Assembly (NCBI GenBank): GCA_036398095.1
Contig: DASWHR010000047.1
Span: 1-33,202 of the forward strand
Direction: 5' to 3'
From: DASWHR01 sp036398095
GTDB taxonomy: Bacteria > Actinomycetota > AC-67
Length of the DNA stretch: 33,202 bases
This document shows positions 25,321-32,905 of this stretch, piece by piece (the first letter of the stretch is position 1; each line of letters starts with the position of its first letter). The notes below the pieces were generated by a model. That model searched no databases and was not told the origin of the DNA. It saw only the letters and a program-made list of their open reading frames with translations. Both the position numbers and the translations under genes were made by a program.

Positions 25321-26361
25321 ATGCGCCGGACCAATCGAGTTCTGTCGCTGGTTCTGGGAACCGTGCTGGGGTTCGGGCTGTTTCCGCCGGCGATCGCCGA
25401 GGACGTCATGCCGCTGCACGTCACGCTGGAGGGCGCGCCCTACGTCGTCGAGCCGGGGACGAGCGTCGGCGCGCTGATGACGCAGGCCGGCGTCGACACC
25501 AGGCGAGCGAATCTGCTGTCGGTTCGCGGACGCATCCTGAGGCAGGGGACCGTCGAAGGGCGAATTGTGGTCGAGGGCGCGTCGTCTTCGCGCGATCGGA
25601 TCCTGGAAGACGGCGACGACATCGTGTTGGAGGCGGCGGCGGACCGAAAGGAAGCCGCGACGCGCTCGACCGCGCCGATGGCCGCCATCCAGGGAAACCC
25701 GGTGCGCGGGATCCCCGCGAACTACGGCGTGTCGGTGATCACGTTCCGCGGGATTCTGTCGGGCGAGACGGTGCGGGTGGTGAACCCGCGGGGTGCCGAC
25801 CGAAAGTCCGCGGTCGCTCTCACCTTCGACGACGGACCGGATCCGACCTATACACCGCAGATCCTTTCGATCCTCGCGCGCTACAAGGTCAAAGCGACGT
25901 TCTTTTGGACGGGTCGCAACATCGCGCGGTATCCGGCGGTGGTCGCGGCGGTGCGCGCGGCCGGACACTCGATCCAGAACCACACCTGGAATCACGAGAA
26001 CCTGGGCCGGTCGAGCTTCGCCGCGCAGGATCGCGCGATGCTCTCACAGATTCGCGAGATGAGAAAGCTGGGGTTGCCCCTCCCGAAGTGGATGCGGCCG
26101 CCGTACGGGTCGTTCGGGCCGTCCACGCTGTCGATCGCAGCCAAGTACGGGATGCGCGCGATCCTATGGACGGTCGATCCGACCGACTATCGCCGGCCGC
26201 CTGCGATGACGCTCGCCAAGCGGGTGCTGGGTGCGGTGCGACCCGGAGCGGTGATCTTGATGCACGACGGCGGCGGGCCGCGCGCCTCGACCGTGGGTGC
26301 GTTGCCGATCATCCTCGACGCGCTCCTGCGGCGCGGCTACCGCCCGGTCACGCTCGCCTAA
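25321..26361 (+). CDS. Secreted polysaccharide deacetylase (NodB homology)
   Basis: A 346-residue protein with a signal peptide (MRRTNRVLSLVLGTVLGFGL, cleavage after the AIA near 26). Residues about 30-105 form a beta-grasp/G5-like leader domain (PYVVEPGTSVGALMTQAGV), probably cell-wall binding. The NodB domain follows: LTFDDGPD with Asp170 and Asp171, HTWNH with His221 and His225 as metal ligands, RPPYGSFG, and LMHDGGG with the catalytic His. It removes acetyl groups from peptidoglycan or another surface glycan. ATG 25321 was chosen because the signal peptide begins there. It diverges from the VWA gene across 50 bases. Confidence 0.93.
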   Translation: MRRTNRVLSLVLGTVLGFGLFPPAIAEDVMPLHVTLEGAPYVVEPGTSVGALMTQAGVDTRRANLLSVRGRILRQGTVEGRIVVEGASSSRDRILEDGDDIVLEAAADRKEAATRSTAPMAAIQGNPVRGIPANYGVSVITFRGILSGETVRVVNPRGADRKSAVALTFDDGPDPTYTPQILSILARYKVKATFFWTGRNIARYPAVVAAVRAAGHSIQNHTWNHENLGRSSFAAQDRAMLSQIREMRKLGLPLPKWMRPPYGSFGPSTLSIAAKYGMRAILWTVDPTDYRRPPAMTLAKRVLGAVRPGAVILMHDGGGPRASTVGALPIILDALLRRGYRPVTLA

Positions 26362-26374
26362 GCGGCACTTCCGG

Positions 26375-27790
26375 TCAGTCGCCGGCGTAGCGGACGCGGC
26401 CATCGCCGGCCGCCGCCTTGTTGAGCCGCTTCGACAGGTGCATGCCTTCCAGCAGGAACTCCACGGCCGAGGCGGCGAGCGCGGGCGACTCTTCTTCGAT
26501 GCCGAGCCGCTGCATCGCCTTTCCCAGGCCGGGTACCTCGCCGATCTGATCCAGCACGCGCGTGGCAGAGACCAGCTCGCCGGTTTCGATCGACAGTCCT
26601 TCGTCGAAGCGCTGCTGCAACGCGCCGACGTCGACGCCGGCCAGCCGGCGGCGGAAGGTGTCCAGCGTCGCCTGTCGGAGCATCCGGCCGAGGATGTCGG
26701 ACTCGCGTCCCTCCTCGAACGCTTCGAACTCGACCCGCCCGGTCGAGGACTGCTGCGCCGCCGGAAGGTCGCAGATGCGCGGCACCGCTTCCGGTTCGCC
26801 GGTGCGAACGGCGCGGCGCACCGCCGATGCGACGACGGTTTCGGTGTTGCCGATCGAGAAGCGGACGCTGACGCCGCTTCGCTGGTTCACATGCGGCGAG
26901 CGGCGCGCGAGCCGCGTGAACTCGACCAGGATCTCGCGGATGAACGCAGGGATGCGGACGGGCACCGGTGCGTGCGGATGCATCTCTTGCTCGACGATGG
27001 CGATCTCGTCGGCGGCGTGCAGCGGATAGTGCGTACGGATCTCGCTGCCGAACCGGTCCTTGAGCGGCGTGATGATCCGGCCGCGATTGGTGTAGTCCTC
27101 GGGGTTGGCCGTCGCGATCAGCAACACGTCCAGGTCGAGCCGCAACGAGTAGCCGCGGATCTGCACGTCGCGCTCCTCCAAAATGTTGAGCAGGCCCACC
27201 TGGATCCGCTCGGGCAGGTCGGGAAGCTCGTTGATCGCGAAGATGCCGCGGTTCGTGCGCGGCACCAGCCCGTAGTGGATCGTGCGCTCGTCGGCGAGAT
27301 AACGTCCTTCGGCGACGCGGATCGGATCGATGTCGCCGATCAGGTCGGCGACGGCGATGTCGGGCGTGGCGAGCTTCTCGGCGTAGCGCTTCGCGCGCGG
27401 CACCCACGTGACCGGAGTGTCGTCGCCGCGGGCGGCGACCAGATCGCGGCATGTCGCGCAGGCGGGCGCGAGCGGATCGTCGTTGATTTCGCAGCCTTCG
27501 ATCGCGGGGATGTGCTCGTCGAGCAGCGCGACCATCGAGCGGATCAGCCTGGTCTTGGCCTGGCCTCGCTCGCCCAGCAGGATCATGTCGTGGCCGGCCA
27601 ACAATGCGCGTTCGATCGCGGGAATGACCGTTTCTTCAAAGCCGAGGATCCCCGGGAACGGGTTCCGGCCCTCGCGCAGCGCCGCAATCAGATTGTCGCG
27701 CACCTCGTCTTTGACGCTGCGCGATGACCAGCCGGATGCGCGCAACGCTCCCAGCGTCGCGGGACCCGCCTGACTTGTGCCGGCCGACAT
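26375..27790 (-). CDS. MoxR/ChlI-type AAA+ ATPase
   Basis: A 471-residue ATPase. Walker A is the ChlI-like variant LLGERGQAKTRLIRSM, Walker B is GIFAINELPDLPE, and sensor 1 is VLLIATANPEDYTNRG. An arginine finger is plausible in TPLKDRFGSEIRTHYPL. An insertion with CEINDDPLAPACATC holds three cysteines that could bind metal. It should act as the motor of the VWA protein at 23315-25270. The ATG at 27790 leaves 68 bases to the divergent hydrolase gene; an upstream in-frame start would overlap that gene, so I reject it. It converges with the deacetylase gene at a 13-base gap. Confidence 0.9.
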   Translation of the reverse strand: MSAGTSQAGPATLGALRASGWSSRSVKDEVRDNLIAALREGRNPFPGILGFEETVIPAIERALLAGHDMILLGERGQAKTRLIRSMVALLDEHIPAIEGCEINDDPLAPACATCRDLVAARGDDTPVTWVPRAKRYAEKLATPDIAVADLIGDIDPIRVAEGRYLADERTIHYGLVPRTNRGIFAINELPDLPERIQVGLLNILEERDVQIRGYSLRLDLDVLLIATANPEDYTNRGRIITPLKDRFGSEIRTHYPLHAADEIAIVEQEMHPHAPVPVRIPAFIREILVEFTRLARRSPHVNQRSGVSVRFSIGNTETVVASAVRRAVRTGEPEAVPRICDLPAAQQSSTGRVEFEAFEEGRESDILGRMLRQATLDTFRRRLAGVDVGALQQRFDEGLSIETGELVSATRVLDQIGEVPGLGKAMQRLGIEEESPALAASAVEFLLEGMHLSKRLNKAAAGDGRVRYAGD

Positions 27791-27858
27791 GCCGCCTATG
27801 CTAACGCTCGCGCGCCGTCGTCGCCGGGGACGCTCCGGCCGGCGCGCATCCGACGCCA

Positions 27859-28674
27859 ATGCCGACGTTTCAGCACGGATCGCTCACGCTCAGCTACGAC
27901 ATCTTCGGTGGGCCCGAGGATCGCACCGTCGTGTTCATGCACGGCCTGCTTCTGTCGGCCGACATGATGGCCCCGCTCGCGCGCGCCTACGCCGAGCGGT
28001 TTCGGGTCGTGAACTTCGAGTTGCACGGCCACGGCAAGTCGTCCAAGCCTCGTGACCCCGCGAGCTACACGATGGGCGCGTTCGCCGACGACGTGGTGGC
28101 GCTGGCCGATCATCTGGGGTGCGAGACCATCGGGCTTTTCGGCACGTCGCTGGGTGCCGACGTCGCGCTGGAGACGATGCTGAACGCGCCGCACCGGGTT
28201 GCCGGCGCCGTGCTGGAGATGCCCGTGCTGGACACCGGCGCGCGAACCGCGATCCGGGTCTTCGCGCGGCTCGCGAAGGCGCTGAAAAGCAAGCGCGCGC
28301 CGCGTGTGATGCGCACCATCGCGAACCGGATGCCGTCCTGGCCGCCCGGCTTTCCCGAGGCGGCCGAGATGCTCGCCGCCGATCCGGCCGCCGGCGCCGC
28401 CGTCATCGAAGGGCTGCTGCACGAGGCCGAGCGCGACCGATGGGCGGCGGTGCGGACCTGTTTGGTGCCGGCTCTGGTGATCGGGCACCGGCTCGACCCG
28501 CTCCACGCCTACAAGGACGCGCTGCATCTGGCGCAGCGGCTTCCGAACGGCTCTCTGCTGCGCGCCCGCAGTGTCCTGGAGTTGCGCTTGCGGCCGGGCC
28601 GCATCTTGGAGCGCACGATCGACTTCATGGACGGCGTCTTCGAAGGCATGCACTCGCCGCTGGACGGCGGTTAG
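27859..28674 (+). CDS. Alpha/beta-fold hydrolase with no obvious catalytic histidine
   Basis: A 271-residue cytosolic protein. The oxyanion strand VVFMHGLLLSA, the HGHGKSSKP turn, nucleophile elbow GTSLGA (Ser97) and acid strand VPALVIGHRLDPLH (Asp213) are all typical. The expected histidine some 20-30 residues later is absent: the segment reads RARSVLELRLRPGRILE with no His until 265. It may use another residue, such as His215 or His265, or have lost hydrolase activity. The substrate is unknown. Its stop interleaves with the stop of the convergent M23 gene. Confidence 0.85.
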   Translation: MPTFQHGSLTLSYDIFGGPEDRTVVFMHGLLLSADMMAPLARAYAERFRVVNFELHGHGKSSKPRDPASYTMGAFADDVVALADHLGCETIGLFGTSLGADVALETMLNAPHRVAGAVLEMPVLDTGARTAIRVFARLAKALKSKRAPRVMRTIANRMPSWPPGFPEAAEMLAADPAAGAAVIEGLLHEAERDRWAAVRTCLVPALVIGHRLDPLHAYKDALHLAQRLPNGSLLRARSVLELRLRPGRILERTIDFMDGVFEGMHSPLDGG

Positions 28675-29792
28675 GGAAGGTACGGCCGCGGGTTGCGGTG
28701 CTGGCCGTTGACGCGGATCTCGAAGTGCAGGTGGCTGCCGGTCGAGTTTCCGGTGGATCCGCAGGCGCCGATCTTCTGACCGCGCTCCACCTGCTGGCCC
28801 TCGCGCGCGTAGAGGCGCGAGTGATGCGCGTACAGGCTCGAGACGCCGTTTCCGTGGTCGACGATGATCATGTTGCCGTATCCGCCGCCTCGTTCCGAGG
28901 CGATCACCTTGCCGGCCTTGGCGGCATAGGTGCCTTCGCCGGTTTCGCAATCGATATCCATGCCGGTGTGCATGCCACCGCCGCGCCGCCCGTACTTGCT
29001 GGTGATGCGACGGCCTTTGACCGGCCACTGGAAGCCCTTCAGGCTGACCGCCCCGACCGAATAGGAGCCGCGCCGCGCGATCAGCGACTGGATCCGGTTC
29101 TGCTCGGCCTCGAGCGCGCGAACCTCGCGCGCGTTCTCCGCGATCTGCGCGTCCAGCGCCGCCTTCGCCTGATTGTGCGTCGACAGCGCGTCCCACACCA
29201 GCGAGACACGCTCGCTGACGCGGCGACGCCACACCTGCGCCTGTTCGGCTTCCTTGTGGAGCGCGACTTGGGCCTTGCGTTCCCGATCCCGCAGCGTCGC
29301 CAGTTCCTCCATCTGCAGCTTGTCGGAGCGAACGACGAAGTCGAGCGCGTTGGATCGGTCGACGAAGGCGGAGAAGTCGCCGGCGGTCATGAGCGCGTCG
29401 GCTTGAAGGCCCGGTCCCATCATGTAGAGCGCGGCGATCCGCTTGTCCATCATTGCGTCGCGCTTCGTGCGAAGCTCCGACAGCTTCAGGATCTGCCGCT
29501 CGTGCGAATGGATCCGCGCGTCGATCTCGGCGAGCGTTCGCTGCGCCTGGTTCAGCAAGCCCTTGGCCGAATCAAGGTTCCGCTGCACACCTCGCATCGT
29601 GGACAGCAACTGGGATTCGGAGCGCCTGAGCTGGGCGAGCTGGCTGCGGGCGGCCTTGAGCTGCGTTCTGGTCTTCTGAAGCTTCTTGGAGTCGGCGTCG
29701 GCGGCGGCGGCGTGGGAGGCCGGCGCGAACATGGTCGCCAAGACGACGGTCAGGAGAAGGATCGAAACCAAACGGCGACGCGCGTGAATCAA
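28671..29792 (-). CDS. Secreted coiled-coil M23 peptidase (cell-wall hydrolase)
   Basis: About 373 residues from TTG 29792. The signal peptide reads HARRRLVSILLLTVVLATMF with Ala-Ser-His-Ala before the mature part. Long coiled coils span about 30-245 (KKLQKTRTQLKAARSQLAQL). The LytM/M23 zinc domain follows: His275 and Asp279 in HTGMDID, and His354 and His356 in HLHFE. It cuts peptidoglycan cross-bridges, and the coiled coil resembles PcsB/EnvC-type regulators of cell separation. GGGAGG lies 10 bases before the TTG; GTG 29813 is an alternative. The frame is open further upstream without signal-like features. It is divergent from the MiaE-like gene. Confidence 0.9.
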   Translation of the reverse strand: MIHARRRLVSILLLTVVLATMFAPASHAAAADADSKKLQKTRTQLKAARSQLAQLRRSESQLLSTMRGVQRNLDSAKGLLNQAQRTLAEIDARIHSHERQILKLSELRTKRDAMMDKRIAALYMMGPGLQADALMTAGDFSAFVDRSNALDFVVRSDKLQMEELATLRDRERKAQVALHKEAEQAQVWRRRVSERVSLVWDALSTHNQAKAALDAQIAENAREVRALEAEQNRIQSLIARRGSYSVGAVSLKGFQWPVKGRRITSKYGRRGGGMHTGMDIDCETGEGTYAAKAGKVIASERGGGYGNMIIVDHGNGVSSLYAHHSRLYAREGQQVERGQKIGACGSTGNSTGSHLHFEIRVNGQHRNPRPYLP

Positions 29793-29988
29793 CCTCCAAC
29801 TCCCTCCCCACACAGCAGCGGTTCCCTCGGTGCCTCCGAGAGCAGCGGAAAAGGAAGATTCCGGCTCCTGGGCCCGCACGTGTCTACCAAACCTAGGGGG
29901 CCGAGGCAAAGACGCCCTCGCGCCCGAGCCTGCGACCTGCAAGAATGCTCGCGTGACCGGACAGGAACGGCCGCCCGGCGAGGCCTCA

Positions 29989-30654
29989 ATGCCCGCCGCT
30001 GCGGACGGCAAGCAAGGCAAGGACGAGGCGCTGGCCGCCGTCCTGGGGGGCATCGCCTACGCGCTGCTTCGCGTCTTTCGGCTCTCGGCCGAGGGGATCG
30101 GGTACGCGCCGACGTTCTCGCTGGCCGAGCGTCAGGCCGCCTTCGCGGTCGAAGAGCACGAGCGTTTCCGGATCCTTCGCAAGCGGCTCGGCGGGATCGT
30201 GCCCGACGCCGAAGCGGCCGTCGCCCGGTTCCGGCCGGCGCTGGACGCCTTCTACGATGGCGTGCCGGTGGACGGGTGGCTGGAGGCGCAAGTCTTTCAC
30301 TATGTCGGCGACACGATCACAGCCGACTTCGCCGACATCTTCGCCGGCTCGGTGGATCAGCGCACCGCCGCCGCCGTGCGCGAGGCGCTGACCGGACGCG
30401 GCGCGCACGAGGCATTCGCGTTGGAGCAGATCGACCGGGCCCGCGCGGTCGAGCCCGACGCCGAAGATCGGATCGTGGCCGTCGCCGGCAAGATCGTCGG
30501 GGAGGCGCTCAACCGTGTCCGCGATGCGATGTTCGCCTCGGACTCGCTGGAGGTCGTGCTTGGCGGTCCCGACGCGGTCAAAGAGGCCGTGCTGGAGATC
30601 CTCGGCCGCCATCGAGAGCGGCTCGAACGGCTGGGTCTGGATCGTCTCGATTAG
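29989..30654 (+). CDS. Ferritin-fold protein of the actinobacterial MiaE-like (MiaE_2) type
   Basis: A 221-residue helical protein. Landmarks shared with the actinobacterial MiaE_2 family, from memory, are LLRVFRLSAEGIGYAPTFS, FAVEEHERFRIL, DGWLEAQVFHYVGDTITADF and KIVGEALNRVRDAM. Bacterial MiaE hydroxylates isopentenyl-type A37 in tRNA with a di-iron centre. Here the first Glu-x-x-His seems shifted, so tRNA hydroxylase activity is uncertain. ATG 29989 is preceded by GAGG with 6 spacer bases; GTG 29953 is an alternative. Its stop directly abuts that of the convergent cyclic-nucleotide-binding gene. Confidence 0.75.
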   Translation: MPAAADGKQGKDEALAAVLGGIAYALLRVFRLSAEGIGYAPTFSLAERQAAFAVEEHERFRILRKRLGGIVPDAEAAVARFRPALDAFYDGVPVDGWLEAQVFHYVGDTITADFADIFAGSVDQRTAAAVREALTGRGAHEAFALEQIDRARAVEPDAEDRIVAVAGKIVGEALNRVRDAMFASDSLEVVLGGPDAVKEAVLEILGRHRERLERLGLDRLD

Positions 30655-31086
30655 TTAGTGCGTGTGGGCCGCGGACTTTTCGGTCTCGCGGATGCGCTTG
30701 CAGAGTCCCGTCAGCAGCTTGCGCGCGATCGTCGGCGTGTGGTCGATGAGCGTGAGGAAGTTCCACGACGCGACCGTGACGGTATGCACCTCGGTCTCGG
30801 CCGACACCGTCGCCGATCGCGGCCCGCGATCGATGAGCGAGATCTCGCCGAAGTAGTCGCCCGGCCCCAGCTTCGCCTTCGTGCGGCCCTTGACCGACAC
30901 CCGCGCGGTTCCCTCGATGATCAGATGGAACGCCACGCCGGTCGTTCCCTCTTCGACGATCGTGCGGCCCGGCGCGAACGAAACCTCTTTCGACGAGTCC
31001 AGAATCGTCTTGAGATCCTTCTTGGAGAGCTCTTCGAACAGCGGCACCGCCGCAAGGGCGGCGGTCGGGTCGGCGCGCTTTGCCAT
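30655..31086 (-). CDS. Stand-alone cyclic nucleotide-binding domain protein
   Basis: A 143-residue protein made of one cNMP-binding beta barrel. The phosphate-binding cassette GEISLIDRGPRSATV keeps the Glu and Arg that contact cAMP or cGMP. The start PLFEELSKKDLKTIL is the usual lead helix. No DNA-binding, kinase or channel domain follows; only a helix ends the chain (RKLLTGLCKRIRETE). It would sense cyclic nucleotide and act on a partner in trans. It is the last gene of the leftward group after the cupin, with a 39-base gap. Confidence 0.88.
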   Translation of the reverse strand: MAKRADPTAALAAVPLFEELSKKDLKTILDSSKEVSFAPGRTIVEEGTTGVAFHLIIEGTARVSVKGRTKAKLGPGDYFGEISLIDRGPRSATVSAETEVHTVTVASWNFLTLIDHTPTIARKLLTGLCKRIRETEKSAAHTH

Positions 31087-31125
31087 CTGCAGGTCCTTTC
31101 GAAAGTCGCTGGGCGGGAATGATAC

Positions 31126-31524
31126 TCAGTCGAGCCAGACGCGATCGGGGTTTTCGGGATCGTCGATCGGCGAGGAGATGAACAGCACGCGGCACTCGTC
31201 GCCGAATTCGCCGCCGTGCGGGGTGTTCATGGGGATCACCCAGACGTCGCCGGGCTTGACCGGCCGGGTGACGTCGCCGACGGTGACGCTGCCGGTGCCG
31301 GCCAGCACGTAGCCGATCTCGTCGTGCGTGACGTGGATGTGCTTCTTGAACGGGCCGGGGTGGCCTTGGAAGACGAAGACGCTGGATTGCCGGCCGTGAC
31401 CCAGGTAGGTGCGCTTGAAGGGATCGTCTTTGGTGAGCGCGTCTTTCGTGACCGCGTCGTCGACGTCGATCACGTCGACTTTGGTCATCGGCTCTTGCTG
31501 CTGGCAGCACGGGCAGGTGTACAT
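31126..31524 (-). CDS. Cupin protein with an N-terminal cysteine cluster
   Basis: A 132-residue protein. Residues 4-7 read CPCC, a compact cysteine motif at the very N-terminus that could bind zinc or another metal. The cupin barrel follows: HIHVTHDEIGYVLAGTGSVTVGD (three His/Glu-type ligands) and WVIPMNTPHGG with the late His. It may be an oxygenase, isomerase or sensor, and I cannot tell which. GGAGG lies 8 bases before the ATG. It is 14 bases after the MtnB-like gene. It is too short for, and lacks the motif order of, the acireductone dioxygenase MtnD. Confidence 0.85.
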   Translation of the reverse strand: MYTCPCCQQQEPMTKVDVIDVDDAVTKDALTKDDPFKRTYLGHGRQSSVFVFQGHPGPFKKHIHVTHDEIGYVLAGTGSVTVGDVTRPVKPGDVWVIPMNTPHGGEFGDECRVLFISSPIDDPENPDRVWLD

Positions 31525-31538
31525 GGCGTCGTCCTCCT

Positions 31539-32153
31539 CTATCGGCGCATCCAGGTGGCTTCGAACAGGAAGTGGTACACCTCGGTGTGGCGCTTTGCCT
31601 CCCACACGTCGGCGCCCCAGATGTAGGCGCCGTGGTCGCGAACCAAGATCGCGTGGGCCCTCTCGAACCGGGGGTCTCTCAGCGCGTGCTCGACGGCGCC
31701 GGTCAGTTCGGGTTCGCGAGGCGTGTTGTCGATCACGGGGACGGCGTGGTCGTCGGTGTTGCCGACGCCGGTGATGCCTTTGAGCATTTCGAGGCGTCGG
31801 ACCGAGAGCAGGTCGCCGGGCGCCAGGTCGGCGACCAGGACCGCGTCGAGCGCGTGCGAGTGCACGACCGATCCGGCGCCGCGTTCGCGCACGATCGCGG
31901 CGAAGATCGGGCTGCACTCGCTGGGCTTGAGATCGGCGTTCGCGGCCGCGTCGATGACGCCGCAGGTGACCGGGTCGATCGCGAACAGGTCCTGCGGCTC
32001 GACCAGCTCCTTGTGGACGCCGGTGGGAGCGACCAGCAGCCGGCCCGGTGCAGCCAGCGCGCAGATGCCGCCGCCCGTGCCCGACACCCAGTCCTTCGCA
32101 TAGAAGAGCCGGAGCATCGTCACCAGCGTCTCGCGGAGCGCGTGCTCGTTCAT
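31539..32153 (-). CDS. MtnB-like class II aldolase/methylthioribulose-1-phosphate dehydratase
   Basis: A 204-residue cytosolic protein. Family landmarks in order: DWVSGTGGGI, LVAPTGVHKELVEPQDLF, LKPSECSPIF (Cys80), VVHSHALDAV (His98, His100, zinc ligands), LEMLKGITG (Glu122), NTPREPEL and VRDHGAYIWG (His174, third zinc ligand). This matches MtnB, which dehydrates 5-methylthioribulose 1-phosphate in methionine salvage, better than the fuculose aldolases. No other recognised mtn gene is nearby, so the substrate may differ. It sits between SDR and cupin genes in a tight leftward run. Confidence 0.88.
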   Translation of the reverse strand: MNEHALRETLVTMLRLFYAKDWVSGTGGGICALAAPGRLLVAPTGVHKELVEPQDLFAIDPVTCGVIDAAANADLKPSECSPIFAAIVRERGAGSVVHSHALDAVLVADLAPGDLLSVRRLEMLKGITGVGNTDDHAVPVIDNTPREPELTGAVEHALRDPRFERAHAILVRDHGAYIWGADVWEAKRHTEVYHFLFEATWMRR

Positions 32154-32166
32154 GTCGGGCGAGATG

Positions 32167-32901
32167 CTATTGGCCGCGGTGCGTGCGCGTCGAAGTGGCC
32201 TGGTCGCGCGGGCGGACGACGACCTGGTCGATGTCGACGTGGCTGGGACGGGTGAGGACGAAGGCGACGATGTCTGCGATGTCGGCGGCGGTGAGCGGGG
32301 TGAGGCCGGCGTAGACCTTCGCCGCCCGCGCTTCGTCGCCGTCGAATCGGACGCGGCTGAAGTCGGTTTCGACCATGCCGGGATCGATCTCGCTGACGCG
32401 CACCGGCGTGCCGAGCAATTCCAGTCGCAGCGTTTGCGTGATCGCGCGGACGCCGTGCTTGACGCTGGTGTAGCCGGCCCCGCCCTCGTAGGCCTCCAGG
32501 CCGGCGGTCGAGCCGATGTTGACGATGTGGCCGTCGCCGGATGCGATCAGCGCCGGCAGGAACGCTTTGGTGACGCGCATCAGGCCGAGGACGTTCGTCT
32601 CCCACATCCACCGCCAGCGGTCTTCGTCGGCGTCGGCGATCGGATCGAGTCCTTTCGCGCCGCCCGCATTGTTGACGAGCACGTGCACGTTCTTCGTTTG
32701 CTCGACGAACGCGGCGACACTGCCGGGGTCGGTGACGTCGAGCGCGATCGCGGTGCCGCCGCATTCCTTCGCGATTCGCTCCAGCGCGTCGAGCCGTCGC
32801 GCGCCGAGCACGACGTCGAAGCCGGCTTCGCTCAACGTCTTCGCGGTCGCGGCGCCGATCCCGCCGGACGCGCCGGTGACGACCGCGCGTTTCGCGCTCA
32901 T
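32167..32901 (-). CDS. Short-chain dehydrogenase/reductase
   Basis: A 244-residue classical SDR. The cofactor loop TGASGGIG lies at 9-16, LDVTD at 54-58, NNAG at 77-80, and the catalytic set is Ser131, Tyr144 and Lys148 (GYTSVKHG). ARR after the second strand suggests NADP(H) preference. The late EIDPGMVETDF is the usual PG motif. It oxidises or reduces an unknown alcohol or carbonyl. It lies 4 bases after the MDMPI-like gene and 13 bases before the MtnB-like gene, so it belongs to the same transcript. Confidence 0.93.
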   Translation of the reverse strand: MSAKRAVVTGASGGIGAATAKTLSEAGFDVVLGARRLDALERIAKECGGTAIALDVTDPGSVAAFVEQTKNVHVLVNNAGGAKGLDPIADADEDRWRWMWETNVLGLMRVTKAFLPALIASGDGHIVNIGSTAGLEAYEGGAGYTSVKHGVRAITQTLRLELLGTPVRVSEIDPGMVETDFSRVRFDGDEARAAKVYAGLTPLTAADIADIVAFVLTRPSHVDIDQVVVRPRDQATSTRTHRGQ

Positions 32902-32905
32902 CGTG

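Noticed and set aside
31126..31524. Cupin as acireductone dioxygenase (MtnD) beside MtnB
   Set aside because: It is shorter than MtnD, carries an N-terminal CPCC cluster and has a different motif order.
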